A DNA stretch of 29,759 nt from CAYSPU01 sp964432995. Its GTDB lineage: Bacteria; Verrucomicrobiota; Verrucomicrobiia; Limisphaerales; JAHDYP01. The notes below the pieces were generated by a model. That model saw nothing but the letters and a program-made list of their open reading frames with translations. It was not told where the DNA came from and did not search any database. The stretch is taken from NCBI GenBank assembly GCA_964432995.1, contig CAYSPU010000037.1, positions 1 through 29,759 on the forward strand. Reading direction: 5' to 3'. Of the stretch, positions 14,451 to 23,023 are shown one piece after another. The position numbers and the translations under genes are program-made. Position 1 is the first letter of the stretch, and each line of letters begins with the position of its first letter.

Positions 14451-15313
14451 CAGGGGATGGTTCGAGCGGGGTTTGCCGCCTGGAGGTTTTTGAGGAGGAA
14501 CTCCGCGCCCTGCGGATGCCCGGCCAGCAGCGGGCCAGCGGAACCCCACCCGGCAACTTCCTGCGGCGCGCCGAATCGCACCAGCAACGGCGCGGCCAGG
14601 AGCCAGTGCCCGATTTCGTTCGGATGCACGCCGTCGTCGGCCAGCCGGTAATCGGGACGGACGGCGCGCTGCTTCGCGAGGAACCGGTTCATTGGGCCGT
14701 GGACGTCCACCACGTCCCAGCCGCGTTGCCGTTGCTCCAACAACCAGTCCGAGTAACGGTCCAGCACCGTGTTGTAGTTCTCAGCGGGCGGCGTTCCGGA
14801 CCGGCCGTTCTGGGGATCGAAGGTCGGCGGCGTGAGGTGAAGAATGCGCGCGCCCGCCGCGGTGACCTGCTCGCGCAACCGCTGAATTCCCGACCGGAAG
14901 GCGGCAAAGCGGCTCTCTTCGAGCGGCAGGTAGATACCGTCGTTCATGCCGTAACAGGCGATGACGAGGGTTGGCTTGGTCTGAGACAGCACGCGTTCCA
15001 GCCGCTCCTGCAGGTGTGGCCGGGGAAACTGGCCGGCGGCATGGCCCTCCTCCGAAAGGCCCGACACCGTCTCGCTCGGCAAGCCGAGGTTCAGCAATTC
15101 CCCGTGCCACCGCGGATACCGCAACCGGAGGAATGCCTCGAAGTACTCCACGTACTGCCCGGCGTAGGTGATGCTGTCGCCCAGGACCGGGACGCGTACC
15201 TCGGGGGACAGGGTGGGCGACGGAGCAGCCGCCGGCGACGACCCCGCCGCGCACCATCCCGCCAGCAGGATCAGTCCAACCCGGAAGCCACCTCGACAAC
15301 GCACGCATTGCAT
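14450..15313 (-). CDS. Secreted SGNH/GDSL-family hydrolase
   Basis: This 287-residue protein has a signal peptide (VGLILLAGWCAAGSSPAAA) and the SGNH blocks: GDSIT with Ser47, a glycine-rich LGLPSETVSG, GMND at 122-125 with Asn124, and DDGVHPNE with Asp227 and His230. These enzymes are esterases or lipases, often removing acetyl groups from polysaccharides. The substrate here is unknown. The stop codon overlaps the start of the CotH gene, so the two exported proteins are translationally coupled. The start at 15313 has no evident ribosome binding site. The region 15314-15510 separates it from the divergent kinase gene. Confidence 0.9.
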   Translation of the reverse strand: MQCVRCRGGFRVGLILLAGWCAAGSSPAAAPSPTLSPEVRVPVLGDSITYAGQYVEYFEAFLRLRYPRWHGELLNLGLPSETVSGLSEEGHAAGQFPRPHLQERLERVLSQTKPTLVIACYGMNDGIYLPLEESRFAAFRSGIQRLREQVTAAGARILHLTPPTFDPQNGRSGTPPAENYNTVLDRYSDWLLEQRQRGWDVVDVHGPMNRFLAKQRAVRPDYRLADDGVHPNEIGHWLLAAPLLVRFGAPQEVAGWGSAGPLLAGHPQGAEFLLKNLQAANPARTIP

Positions 15314-15510
15314 GCCGCGATTCTAAGGTCCCGCGCGGAAAGCGAAATGGGAATTCTCCGCTCGACTCTTGGCATCCCGGAGCCGCTGGGTTTCGCGGCT
15401 AACTTGGGCGAAGGGGAATGGCGCCCGGGCCCCATGGTCCCAGCAGCAGTCGTCGCAACGCAAACCACGAAACTCCTACCATTTTCTCCCGTGGACGCTA
15501 TGCTTCGCCC

Positions 15511-17613
15511 ATGAGGCCGGTTCCGGAGGAATTGGGCTCAGCCCAGAGCCAGATCGAGCGTCTCTCCCGCGAGGTGGCCAGGCTTCGGCAGGAGCTGGAT
15601 GCCGCGAAGCAAGGTGCCGCGGACCAGGGCATCACGGTGGACACGCCTCGGGACAGCGGCGAGCGCCAGAGGGTGGAACGGGAGCTGCGGGAGAGTGAGC
15701 GGCGTTTCCGGGAGCTTTTCGATCTGCTACCGGCGTCCATCAGCTTCACGAGGAAATCGGACCACGTGTTTCTCGAGGTGAATCGGGGTTTCGAGGTGGG
15801 TTCCGGAATGCGGCGGGAGGACGTCATCGGGCGCTCGGCGCGCCATCTTGCCCTCTGGGCCAGCACCGAGGAACGCGACAAGCTGCTGCACCTGCTCGAC
15901 ACCCAGGGGGATATCCGTAACCACGAAATGCGGGTGATGACGGCAAACGGCCGCAGGCTCCAGATGTCGTTCAGCGCTTCGAGTGTCATCGTGGGCGGCG
16001 AGCCGGGGTGGCTGAGTGTGCTGACCGATGTCACGGCGCTGAGGGAGGCCGAGGAAGCGGTCCGCGAGAACGAGAGACGCCTCCAACTCCTGGTCGAAAA
16101 CTCGTCGGATATCCTCGGGGTGATGAGTGCCGCCGGCGTTCTGATGTCGCTGCGCGGCCCTTTGCGGCGGATTCTCGGCTACGAATCGGATGAACTCATC
16201 GGGCAGAGCGCGTTCGAGTTCATGCATCCCGAGGACATTCCCGGGGTTCGTCGGGTGCTGGAGGAGTTGGTCACGACTCCCGGGGTGGCCCGCCGTGCGG
16301 AGTACCGGTGTCGGCACAAGGAGGGAATGTGGGTGCCTATGGAGGCCTCGGGCACCAACCGGCTCGACGAACCAGGCATCGGCGGCATCGTGCTCAGCAT
16401 CCGCGACATCACCGAGCGCAAGGAGGCGGAGCGGGAGCGCGGGAGGCTTCAGGAACAGCTCCAACAGGCGATGAAGATGGAGGCCATTGGCCGTTTGGCC
16501 GGCGGGGTGGCGCACGACTTCAACAACCTGCTGACCGCCATCAGTGGCAACCTGGAGCTGGCGAAGCTCGATCTGGATCCTGCCGACCCACTCCACCAGT
16601 ATCTGGTCGAAGCCTCGGATGCGGCCAGAAGCGCCGCGGAGCTGACACGCCAGCTCCTGACCTTCTCCCGGCGCCAGATCATCGAGCCCAGGATCCTGAA
16701 TCTCAACGAGTTGATCGGGAATCTGCGGAAGATGCTCACCCGCCTGATCGGCGAGGACATCACCCTGGAGACGAAGCTCGCGGCCGAGCTCGGCTCGGTC
16801 CGGGTCGATCCGGGGCAGTTCCAGCAGCTCGTCGTCAACCTCTGCGTCAATGCGCGCGACGCGATGCCCGACGGCGGGAAGCTGGCCATCGAGACGGGGA
16901 ACGCCGATCTCGACGAGTCGTTCTGCCACCTGCAGCCGGATGTGCGCCCCGGGGGATACGTTCGGATCGCGGTGAGCGACACGGGGCAGGGGATGAGCGA
17001 AGAGGTGCGGCAGCGCATCTTCGAACCGTTTTTCACCACCAAGGAAGAGGGCCGTGGCACCGGGCTTGGGCTCGCGACGGTGTTCGGCGTGGTCAAGCAG
17101 GCGGGCGGGGTGATCGATGTGTATTCGGAGACCGGGATGGGCACGACGTTCCGCATCTACCTGCCGCGCGTCGAAGAGCCGGCAGAGAGTCCGGCGCGGC
17201 CGGCCTGCAGAGCCGAGCTGCCACGCGGGAACGAGGTCGTTCTGCTGGTCGAGGACGAGGCGAGTGTGCGGGAGTTCTCCGCGGCCATGCTCAAGCGGCT
17301 GGGCTACCGCGTTCTGGCTGCGGCGAATGGGGGCGAGGCGATCCTGCTGGCCGAGAAGAGGAGCGAGCCGATCGATCTCCTGCTGACGGACGTGGTCATG
17401 CCGGGCATGAACGGCCGCGAGCTGGCCGAGCGTTTGCAGCAGAGCCATCCGGAGGCCCAGGTGCTGTTCACCTCGGGCTACACGGAGGATGTGATCGTGC
17501 GCCGCGGAGTCATGGACGAGGTGATGCACTACATTGGGAAGCCGTACACCATGCAGGCGTTGGCGGAGAAGGTTCGTCGCGTGCTGGATGCGAAGCCGGC
17601 CGAGCCCCGGTAG
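15511..17613 (+). CDS. Soluble hybrid histidine kinase (PAS-PAS-HisKA-HATPase-REC)
   Basis: From the ATG at 15511 the protein has 700 residues. Upstream in-frame starts give a low-complexity extension and are not preferred, though no clear ribosome binding site is seen. An N-terminal coiled coil (about 10-35) is followed by two PAS domains (about 60-180 and 190-305). The phosphoacceptor helix has His335 in GGVAHDFNNLL, and the ATPase has Asn447 (NARDAMPDGG), DTGQGM and GRGTGLGLATV. A C-terminal receiver domain has Asp627 in LLTDVVMPGMNG and Lys677 in IGKPYT. There is no membrane span, so it senses an internal signal. No DNA-binding response regulator is adjacent. Confidence 0.93.
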   Translation: MRPVPEELGSAQSQIERLSREVARLRQELDAAKQGAADQGITVDTPRDSGERQRVERELRESERRFRELFDLLPASISFTRKSDHVFLEVNRGFEVGSGMRREDVIGRSARHLALWASTEERDKLLHLLDTQGDIRNHEMRVMTANGRRLQMSFSASSVIVGGEPGWLSVLTDVTALREAEEAVRENERRLQLLVENSSDILGVMSAAGVLMSLRGPLRRILGYESDELIGQSAFEFMHPEDIPGVRRVLEELVTTPGVARRAEYRCRHKEGMWVPMEASGTNRLDEPGIGGIVLSIRDITERKEAERERGRLQEQLQQAMKMEAIGRLAGGVAHDFNNLLTAISGNLELAKLDLDPADPLHQYLVEASDAARSAAELTRQLLTFSRRQIIEPRILNLNELIGNLRKMLTRLIGEDITLETKLAAELGSVRVDPGQFQQLVVNLCVNARDAMPDGGKLAIETGNADLDESFCHLQPDVRPGGYVRIAVSDTGQGMSEEVRQRIFEPFFTTKEEGRGTGLGLATVFGVVKQAGGVIDVYSETGMGTTFRIYLPRVEEPAESPARPACRAELPRGNEVVLLVEDEASVREFSAAMLKRLGYRVLAAANGGEAILLAEKRSEPIDLLLTDVVMPGMNGRELAERLQQSHPEAQVLFTSGYTEDVIVRRGVMDEVMHYIGKPYTMQALAEKVRRVLDAKPAEPR

Positions 17614-17782
17614 TGGTTCTGCTCCGCGAATGGGAAGTCGAGAAGGCAGCGGTGGCCCCGGGGGGTTGGGGGACGGGATCCGGCGGGATTCAGGCGCTGG
17701 CGGTTCGGTCGTTCCCGGTCGACGCGCGGTTTTCGCTCCTGCGGACGGGCGCTCTGTCGGCTCCGGGAAGATCCCGCCTCGG

Positions 17783-17909
17783 CGGGCGGTCCGGAGCGCG
17801 ACCGGTCCCCGGTCGCAGCAGCCACGCTGGGCGGTAGTGGGTCAATGGTTCGAGAACGCGTCCGGCCGGTGAGGCTGCTGCCCGCCGGGACGTCGGGCGG
17901 TCCGGAGCG
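17783..17909. repeat. Intergenic repeat-rich element with nested palindromes
   Basis: CGGGCGGTCCGGAGCG occurs twice in direct orientation (17783-17798 and 17894-17909). Between them GCAGCAGCC (17815-17823) pairs with GGCTGCTGC (17873-17881), and GACCGGTCCCCGGTC lies just before. The hairpin followed by GCAGCAG resembles 3794-3817. No supported gene is present in 17614-18135. Confidence 0.6.
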
Positions 17910-18135
17910 GCCAGATGCCTCCTTCGCTGAAGCTGCGGAGGCCTGGGGCTGTTGGCCACCCACCGTCTGGCCGCTTCCAGATCCGGTTTCCCCATCGCGG
18001 AGCGTGCAACGGTGTTGCCCGCCCACCGACGGGGACTGGTGACCGACAACCTCCGGATGCACTGGGGATGCACCGGGGTGGGGAGCAGTCTTGCGGCGCC
18101 AGGGCGGGTGGCGGATACTCGCGCGACTACCGGCC

Positions 18136-21100
18136 ATGAACTTGATCCGATCCTCCTTCTCGCGGTGTCCCCAATGGTTTCGAGTGGCGGCGGTGGCCTT
18201 GGCCATGGGCGGCATCGAGGTCGGCGCCGCGTCGCTGCGCGTGGAGAACCTCCGGTGCGAATACCGCGTTGAGCCGCGGGGCGTGGACGTCCGTGCGCCG
18301 CGGTTTTCGTGGACGTTGTCGTCGCCGGGGCGCGGCGAACGGCAGACGGCCTATCAGGTGTTGGTCGCTTCTTCGCCTCAGGAGCTGAGGGCGGACCATG
18401 GCGATCTGTGGGAGAGCGGCCGGGTGCTTTCCGGGGAGACGGCGCAGGTGGCCTATGCGGGTCGGGCGCTGATCTCGCGCCAGTCGTGTTGGTGGAAGGT
18501 GCGCGTGTGGGACGGGCAGGGGCGTTGCGGTGGCTGGAGCGCGCCGGCCAGTTGGACGATGGGACTGCTCGAGCCGTCCGATTGGCAGGCCCGGTGGATC
18601 GCGGATCCGGAGCAGGCGGCGGTTGTGGGTCCGGCCGGCCCGCGGAACGGATTCCACAGCGCGTTCGTGACCAATGCGCTGACCGCGCAGAGCGTGATTC
18701 TTGATCTGGGTGCGCCGCGGGAGGTGGATGGCTTGCGCCTCTGCCCGGCGCGGCCCTACGACTGGCAGCCGGACACGCCCGGGTTCCTCTTTCCGCTGCG
18801 GTTCCGGTTGGAGGCGGCGGCGAACGCCGATTTCGCCGAGGCCCGAACCCTGGTCGATCGGACGACGGCCGACGAACCGAATCCGGGGACCAACGCGGCG
18901 ACGCATGTGTTCCCGGCGGTCACGGCGCGCTGGGTGCGCCTGACCGTGACGCGGATGCGCGAGCGGGATGCCGGTCAGCACGCGTTTGCCCTGGCCGAAC
19001 TGCAACTGCTTCACGGGAGCAATGTCGTGTCCGCCGGCGCCACGGTGACGGCGCGGGACTCGATCGAGAGCGGGGCATGGTCGCAGGCGAATCTGACGGA
19101 TGGTCAAGAGGTGAGCATAGGTCCGCCCCGAGACGCGGGCGCGCTGCCGGTGACGCAGATGCGCAAGGGCTTCGCTCTGGCCCGCGGTGTGAAGCGGGCG
19201 ACGGTTTACGTGACGGCGCTGGGGCTCTACGAGTTGCGGATCAACGGCCAGCGGGTGGGGGAGGCGGTTCTCGCCCCGGAATGGACGAGTTACCGTCGGC
19301 GGATCCAGTATCAGGTTCACGATGTCACGCGGCATCTGCGCGCCNNNNNNNNNNGACGAATGTCTGTCCAAATCCATTCGCGAAAGTGCCGGGGAGAACG
19401 TGGTGGGCGCGCTCGTGGCCGAGGGCTGGTATGCGGGGCGCCTGATGGTGGTGGGCCGCTTCGCCTACGGCACCCACCCGCGCCTCCTGCTTCAACTCGA
19501 GATCGAGGAGGACGACGGCAGCCGGCGAATCATCGTCACAGACGAGACCTGGCGCACGACGACCCAGGGTTCGATCACCGCGGCCGGCATCTACGATGGC
19601 GAGACTTGCGATTTCCGGAAGGAACAGGAGGGGTGGGAGACCGGAGGGTACGACGACGGGGCTTGGAAGCGCGCGGCGGCCTTCGATCGCGACGATCGCC
19701 TCCTGGTCTGGCAGCGGAACGAACCGATTGCGATCACGCGCGAGTTGGCCCCGGTGGGTCGCACGGAGCCGCGGCCCGGCGTCCATGTGTTCGACTTCGG
19801 GCAGAACCTCGTCGGCTGGTGCCGGTTGCGGGTGTCGGGTGCCGCCGGCCAGCCCGTCACCCTCCGGCACGCGGAAATGCTCAACGACGATGGCACCTTG
19901 TACACCGCCAACCTGCGCGGCGCGCCCCAGGTCGATCGGTGCATCCCGCGCACCGGCGCGGTTTTCGAATACGAGCCGCGGTTCACCTACCACGGCTTCC
20001 GGTTCGTCGAAATCACCGGCGTCACCCGCCCGCCGCCGCTGGCCGCCATTCGCGCCCGCGTGCTGCATTCGGCGGCGCCGGAGGTTGGTTCGTTCGCCTG
20101 TTCGGATCCCAGCCTGGAGCAACTGATGCGGAACATCCTCTGGACCCAGCGGGCGAACCTGATGAGTTCGCCCAACGATTGTCCGCAGCGCGACGAGCGG
20201 TTCGGTTGGATGGGCGACATCCAGGCGTTTGCGCAGACGGCGATATTCCAGATGGACCTGGCGGCGTTTGGCACGAAGTGGCTGCAGGACGTTCGGGACG
20301 ACCAGGCGGCCGACGGGCGGTTTCCGGATTTTGCGCCGCACCCGGGCGATCCCAATCGGGCGTTTTCAGGGGCGCCGGCGTGGGCCGATGCCGGGGTGAT
20401 CGTTCCCTGGCGGCTGTACGAGAATTACGGCGACCGGCGGGTGCTGGATGAGCACTTCGACGCGGCCCGACGCTGGGTGGACTCGGTGGCGCGCGCCAAC
20501 CCTGACCTCCTCTGGCGCGAGCGGCGACTGAATGACTACAACGATTGGCTCAACGGCGACTGGGTGCGTCAGGCGGGTTGGCCCACGAAAGGCGGTTCGA
20601 CGCCGAACGAGGTGTTCGCCACGGCCTTCTTTGCGCATTCCGCGGACCTCGTGGCCCGGATGGCGGAGGTGACCGGGCGCGAGACCGAGGCGCAGCGTTA
20701 TCGCGATCTGGCGGGGCGGATTCGGTGGGCGTTCCAGCAGGCGTACGTGGCGGCCGACGGGCGGATCCTGGGCGACACCCAAGGCGGGTATGCCTTGGCG
20801 CTGCATTTCGACCTGTTGCCGGAGGAACAGCGGCCGCGGGCGGCGCAGCACTTGGCGGAGGGCATCGAGCGCTACCAGGGGCACTTGTCCACGGGCATCC
20901 AGACCACGCACCGCGCGCTGCTCGAGTTGGCGCGGAACGGCCGCGTCGACCTCGGCTGGCAGTTGTTGACGGACCGCCGGTTTCCGTCGTGGTTCTACAT
21001 GCTGGACCAGGGCGCAACCACGATCTGGGAACGGTGGGACGGCTATGTGAAAGGGCGCGGCTTCCAGGACGCCGGCATGAATTCGTTCAACCATTGGGCG

Positions 21101-21475
21101 TTCGGCGCCGTGGGCGAATGGGTGTGGCGCCATGTCGTGGGCCTGAACCCGGACGAGCGCCAACCGGGGTGGCGGCATTTCCTCGTGGCCCCTCGACCCG
21201 GCGGCGGCGTGACCTGGGTGCGGGGAAGCTACCAATCGCTGCGGGGCCGCATCGAAGTGGAGTGGCGGATTCAGGGCAACCGCTTCGAGATGAAGGTGGG
21301 AGTGCCGCCGGGCGCCACGGCCACGGTCCGCGTGCCGACTGCGAACCCGGACGCGGTTCGCGAGGGCCGAAGACGCGCAGCCCGGGCGGTCGGGATCAGC
21401 GTTTTGCCGTCCGAAGCCGACGCGGCACTGTTCGAAGTGGGGTCGGGCCGCTACCGTTTTTCCGCCCCGCGGTGA
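18136..21475 (+). CDS. GH78 alpha-L-rhamnosidase, secreted, interrupted at an assembly gap
   Basis: The enzyme would remove terminal rhamnose from plant or microbial glycans. From ATG 18136 a signal peptide (FRVAAVALAMGGIEVGAAS) leads into the N-terminal rhamnosidase domain (RVENLRCEYRVEPRGVDVRAP), an inserted discoidin-like region, and ATVYVTALGLYELRINGQRVG. After the gap come EGWYAGRL and the catalytic barrel with SSPNDCPQRDERFGWMGDIQ and NDYNDWLNGDW. The C-terminal part has TTIWERWDG and the beta-sandwich. The two parts lie in different frames. If 19345-19390 is removed, they join in frame as HLRA-GENVV, exactly the expected family sequence. The gene may therefore be intact with an assembly artefact, or split by a mobile element collapsed in the gap. 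Confidence 0.85.
19345..19354. other. Assembly gap (ten Ns) inside the rhamnosidase gene
   Basis: Ten unknown bases join two assembled pieces. The true length is unknown. The 36 bases after the gap (19355-19390) do not fit the rhamnosidase reading and look like the edge of something inserted or a misassembled end. Confidence 0.98.
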
Positions 21476-21512
21476 GGCGTGTGCGCAGGCTTTTTGACCG
21501 CCGCGATGGTTC

Positions 21513-21681
21513 GACCAGCGAGGCGGCGCCTCAGACCATGGCTGCTCAACTTGACTCGGACATCTGACGGCCATTCGGTTCCGCCTCTGCCGCCGCCTCG
21601 CCTATAGAGTCCTTGAATCCTGTTACACCGAATTCAGAACTTGATCTGTCAACAACGTGTTTTGAGCTTCAAGGACTCCAG
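21513..21681 (+). repeat. 169-bp dispersed repeat, copy B
   Basis: This is the second copy of the element at 3830-3998, in the opposite orientation, with the same length and about 93% identity by eye. Here the terminal inverted repeat AGTCCTTGAA (21608-21617) and TTCAAGGACT (21668-21677) is perfect. The copy starts 37 bases after the rhamnosidase stop and ends 24 bases from the truncated oxidoreductase stub. Confidence 0.87.
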
Positions 21682-21705
21682 TGGGCCCTGGGAGAGCACA
21701 TGATC

Positions 21706-21849
21706 TCAAGCGCGAGCCCCAGTCACGCGGCTCCGGGGGGCGGTGCGGTATTTGCGGCCGGAGGCTTCGGCTCCGAGGATCGAGAGCGTGGAGCAGGCGC
21801 CGCTGGCGAGGGCGGCGGTCTGGAGGAAGTGACGGCGATTGGGTTTCAT
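21706..21849 (-). pseudogene. Gfo/Idh/MocA-type oxidoreductase, N-terminal Tat-signal stub
   Basis: The frame from ATG 21849 encodes only 47 residues. It starts with a twin-arginine export signal (NRRHFLQTAALASGA) and continues to GRKYRTA, the first strand that normally leads into the G-x-G-x-x-G nucleotide-binding loop of secreted Gfo/Idh/MocA oxidoreductases. There the similarity ends, and unrelated codons run to a stop at 21706. Full-length proteins are about 400 residues. The stub faces away from exbB and ends next to repeat copy B, which suggests loss of the gene body by rearrangement at the repeat. The family is inferred from the short N-terminus. Confidence 0.5.
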
Positions 21850-21927
21850 GGGCCTGGTGGGGTGGGCAGGATGCGGGGCACTGTGTTGGAGGAGCCGTGC
21901 GGGTGCAAGGCTGCATGCTTTTGCGCT

Positions 21928-21955
21928 TTGAAGTTTGGGGGTGCGCACCTATAAG
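21928..21955 (+). promoter_or_regulatory. Candidate promoter of the exbB operon
   Basis: TTGAAG (21928-21933), a 16-base spacer and TATAAG (21950-21955) match the housekeeping consensus at 4 and 5 of 6 positions. The expected start site falls on or next to the exbB ATG (21962), which would give a nearly leaderless mRNA. The AAGGGGGG before the ATG could instead be a ribosome binding site for a longer transcript. Confidence 0.4.
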
Positions 21956-21961
21956 GGGGGC

Positions 21962-22582
21962 ATGCTGCCGTTGCTGCTGAAACATCCTGTCATCTGGGTG
22001 TTGTTGTTGATGAGCACGGTGGTAGTGGTGGTCTTCATTGAACGACTGCTGCACTATCACCGGGCGCAAATCAACTCGTTCGAGTTCCTGAATGGGATTC
22101 GGAATGTGCTGAAGCGCGACAACGTGGTGGAGGCGTTGTCGATCTGTGAGGCGACGCCGGGTCCGGTGGCCCGGCTGGTGAAGACGGCGATCATGAGCCG
22201 CGAGAAGGGTCGGGAAATGGTGCGGGAGGCGATGGAGGAGGTGGGTTTGGTCGAGGTGCCGCGACTGGAGGAGAAGCTGAACCTGATGGCGACGATTGCG
22301 CAGATTGCGCCGTTGGTCGGGCTCTTGGGGACGGTGATGGGGTTCATCCAGGTGTTCTACGCGCTGCAGCAGGCGGGGCCGTTTGCCGGGATCCAGGACT
22401 TGTCCGGGGGGATTTGGGAGGCCCTGCTTTCGATGGCGGCCGGGCTGGCGGTGTCGATTCCCGCCTATGCCGGCTACAACTTCCTGGTGCACCGGGTGAA
22501 CAGCATCGTGCTGGACATGGAGAAGGCGTCGGCGGAGGTCCTGAACCTGGTGGCGGCCAATGGGAACGGTGACGCCCCATGA
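21962..22582 (+). CDS. exbB: ExbB/TolQ/MotA-family proton channel subunit (variant)
   Basis: This 206-residue inner-membrane protein has three spans (about 10-28, 112-135 and 150-172). Family blocks are TIAQIAPLVGLLGTVMGFI and GIWEALLSMAAGLAVSIPAYAGYN. With ExbD it should form the motor that uses the proton gradient to energise TonB or a similar envelope protein. Thr124 in GLLGTV matches the conserved channel threonine. The second channel threonine (in ALLATA-type motifs, E. coli Thr181 from memory) is replaced by Met158. ATG 21962 follows AAGGGGGG. The stop overlaps exbD (ATGA). Confidence 0.9.
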   Translation: MLPLLLKHPVIWVLLLMSTVVVVVFIERLLHYHRAQINSFEFLNGIRNVLKRDNVVEALSICEATPGPVARLVKTAIMSREKGREMVREAMEEVGLVEVPRLEEKLNLMATIAQIAPLVGLLGTVMGFIQVFYALQQAGPFAGIQDLSGGIWEALLSMAAGLAVSIPAYAGYNFLVHRVNSIVLDMEKASAEVLNLVAANGNGDAP

Positions 22583-23004
22583 AGTTCCAGCGCAACGCCC
22601 GACCGTTTCGGGGGCAGTTGGACGCGCTGCCGTTTGTCGGGGTGATGTTCCTCCTGGTCCTGTTTCTCCTGCTGCAATCGTCGTTTGTCTTTGTGCCCGG
22701 GGTGTCGATTCAGTTGCCGGAGAGCGCGGCCACGGTTTCGGCGATCACGAACGCGACGGTGACCGTGGCGGTGGACGCGCGCGGGCAGTTGATTTTCCGG
22801 AATCAGTTTGCGCGCGAGGAGGATCTGCGGCAGGGGTTTGTGGACGCGGTGAACAAGCATCGCGGGGCCGTCACCCTGGTGTTGATGGCGGACCGGAGTG
22901 TGCCGAACGAGGTCATCGTGCGGTTGGTGACCATGGCGCGCCACCACGGGATCCGGGAGGCGCTGCTGGCGACCCGTTCCCCGGCGGCCGCGGGTCAGCC
23001 GTGA
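22579..23004 (+). CDS. exbD: ExbD/TolR-family protein lacking the usual membrane aspartate
   Basis: This 141-residue protein has a short cytoplasmic N-terminus, one membrane span (about 17-37) and a periplasmic domain with VSIQLPES, VDARGQLIFRNQ and VTLVLMADRSVPNEVIVRLV. It matches ExbD in layout. The family normally reads P-L-I-D-V in the span, where the Asp carries protons. Here the aligned motif is P-F-V-G-V, with Gly21 at the Asp position; the nearest acid is Asp15 before the span. Overlap with exbB (ATGA) and the next gene 19 bases downstream make it part of one operon. The function may be structural or use another coupling residue. Confidence 0.87.
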   Translation: MKFQRNARPFRGQLDALPFVGVMFLLVLFLLLQSSFVFVPGVSIQLPESAATVSAITNATVTVAVDARGQLIFRNQFAREEDLRQGFVDAVNKHRGAVTLVLMADRSVPNEVIVRLVTMARHHGIREALLATRSPAAAGQP

Positions 23005-23023
23005 GGGGCGGCGGTGACGAGCC

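Noticed and set aside
11244..14651. Very long plus-strand open frame opposite the CotH gene
   Set aside because: It is the antisense of a gene with clear domains; long antisense frames are expected at this GC content and it has no recognisable motifs.
15727..17529. 600-codon minus-strand frame opposite the histidine kinase
   Set aside because: Antisense shadow of an unambiguous kinase gene; rich in His/Arg/Pro and without domain motifs.
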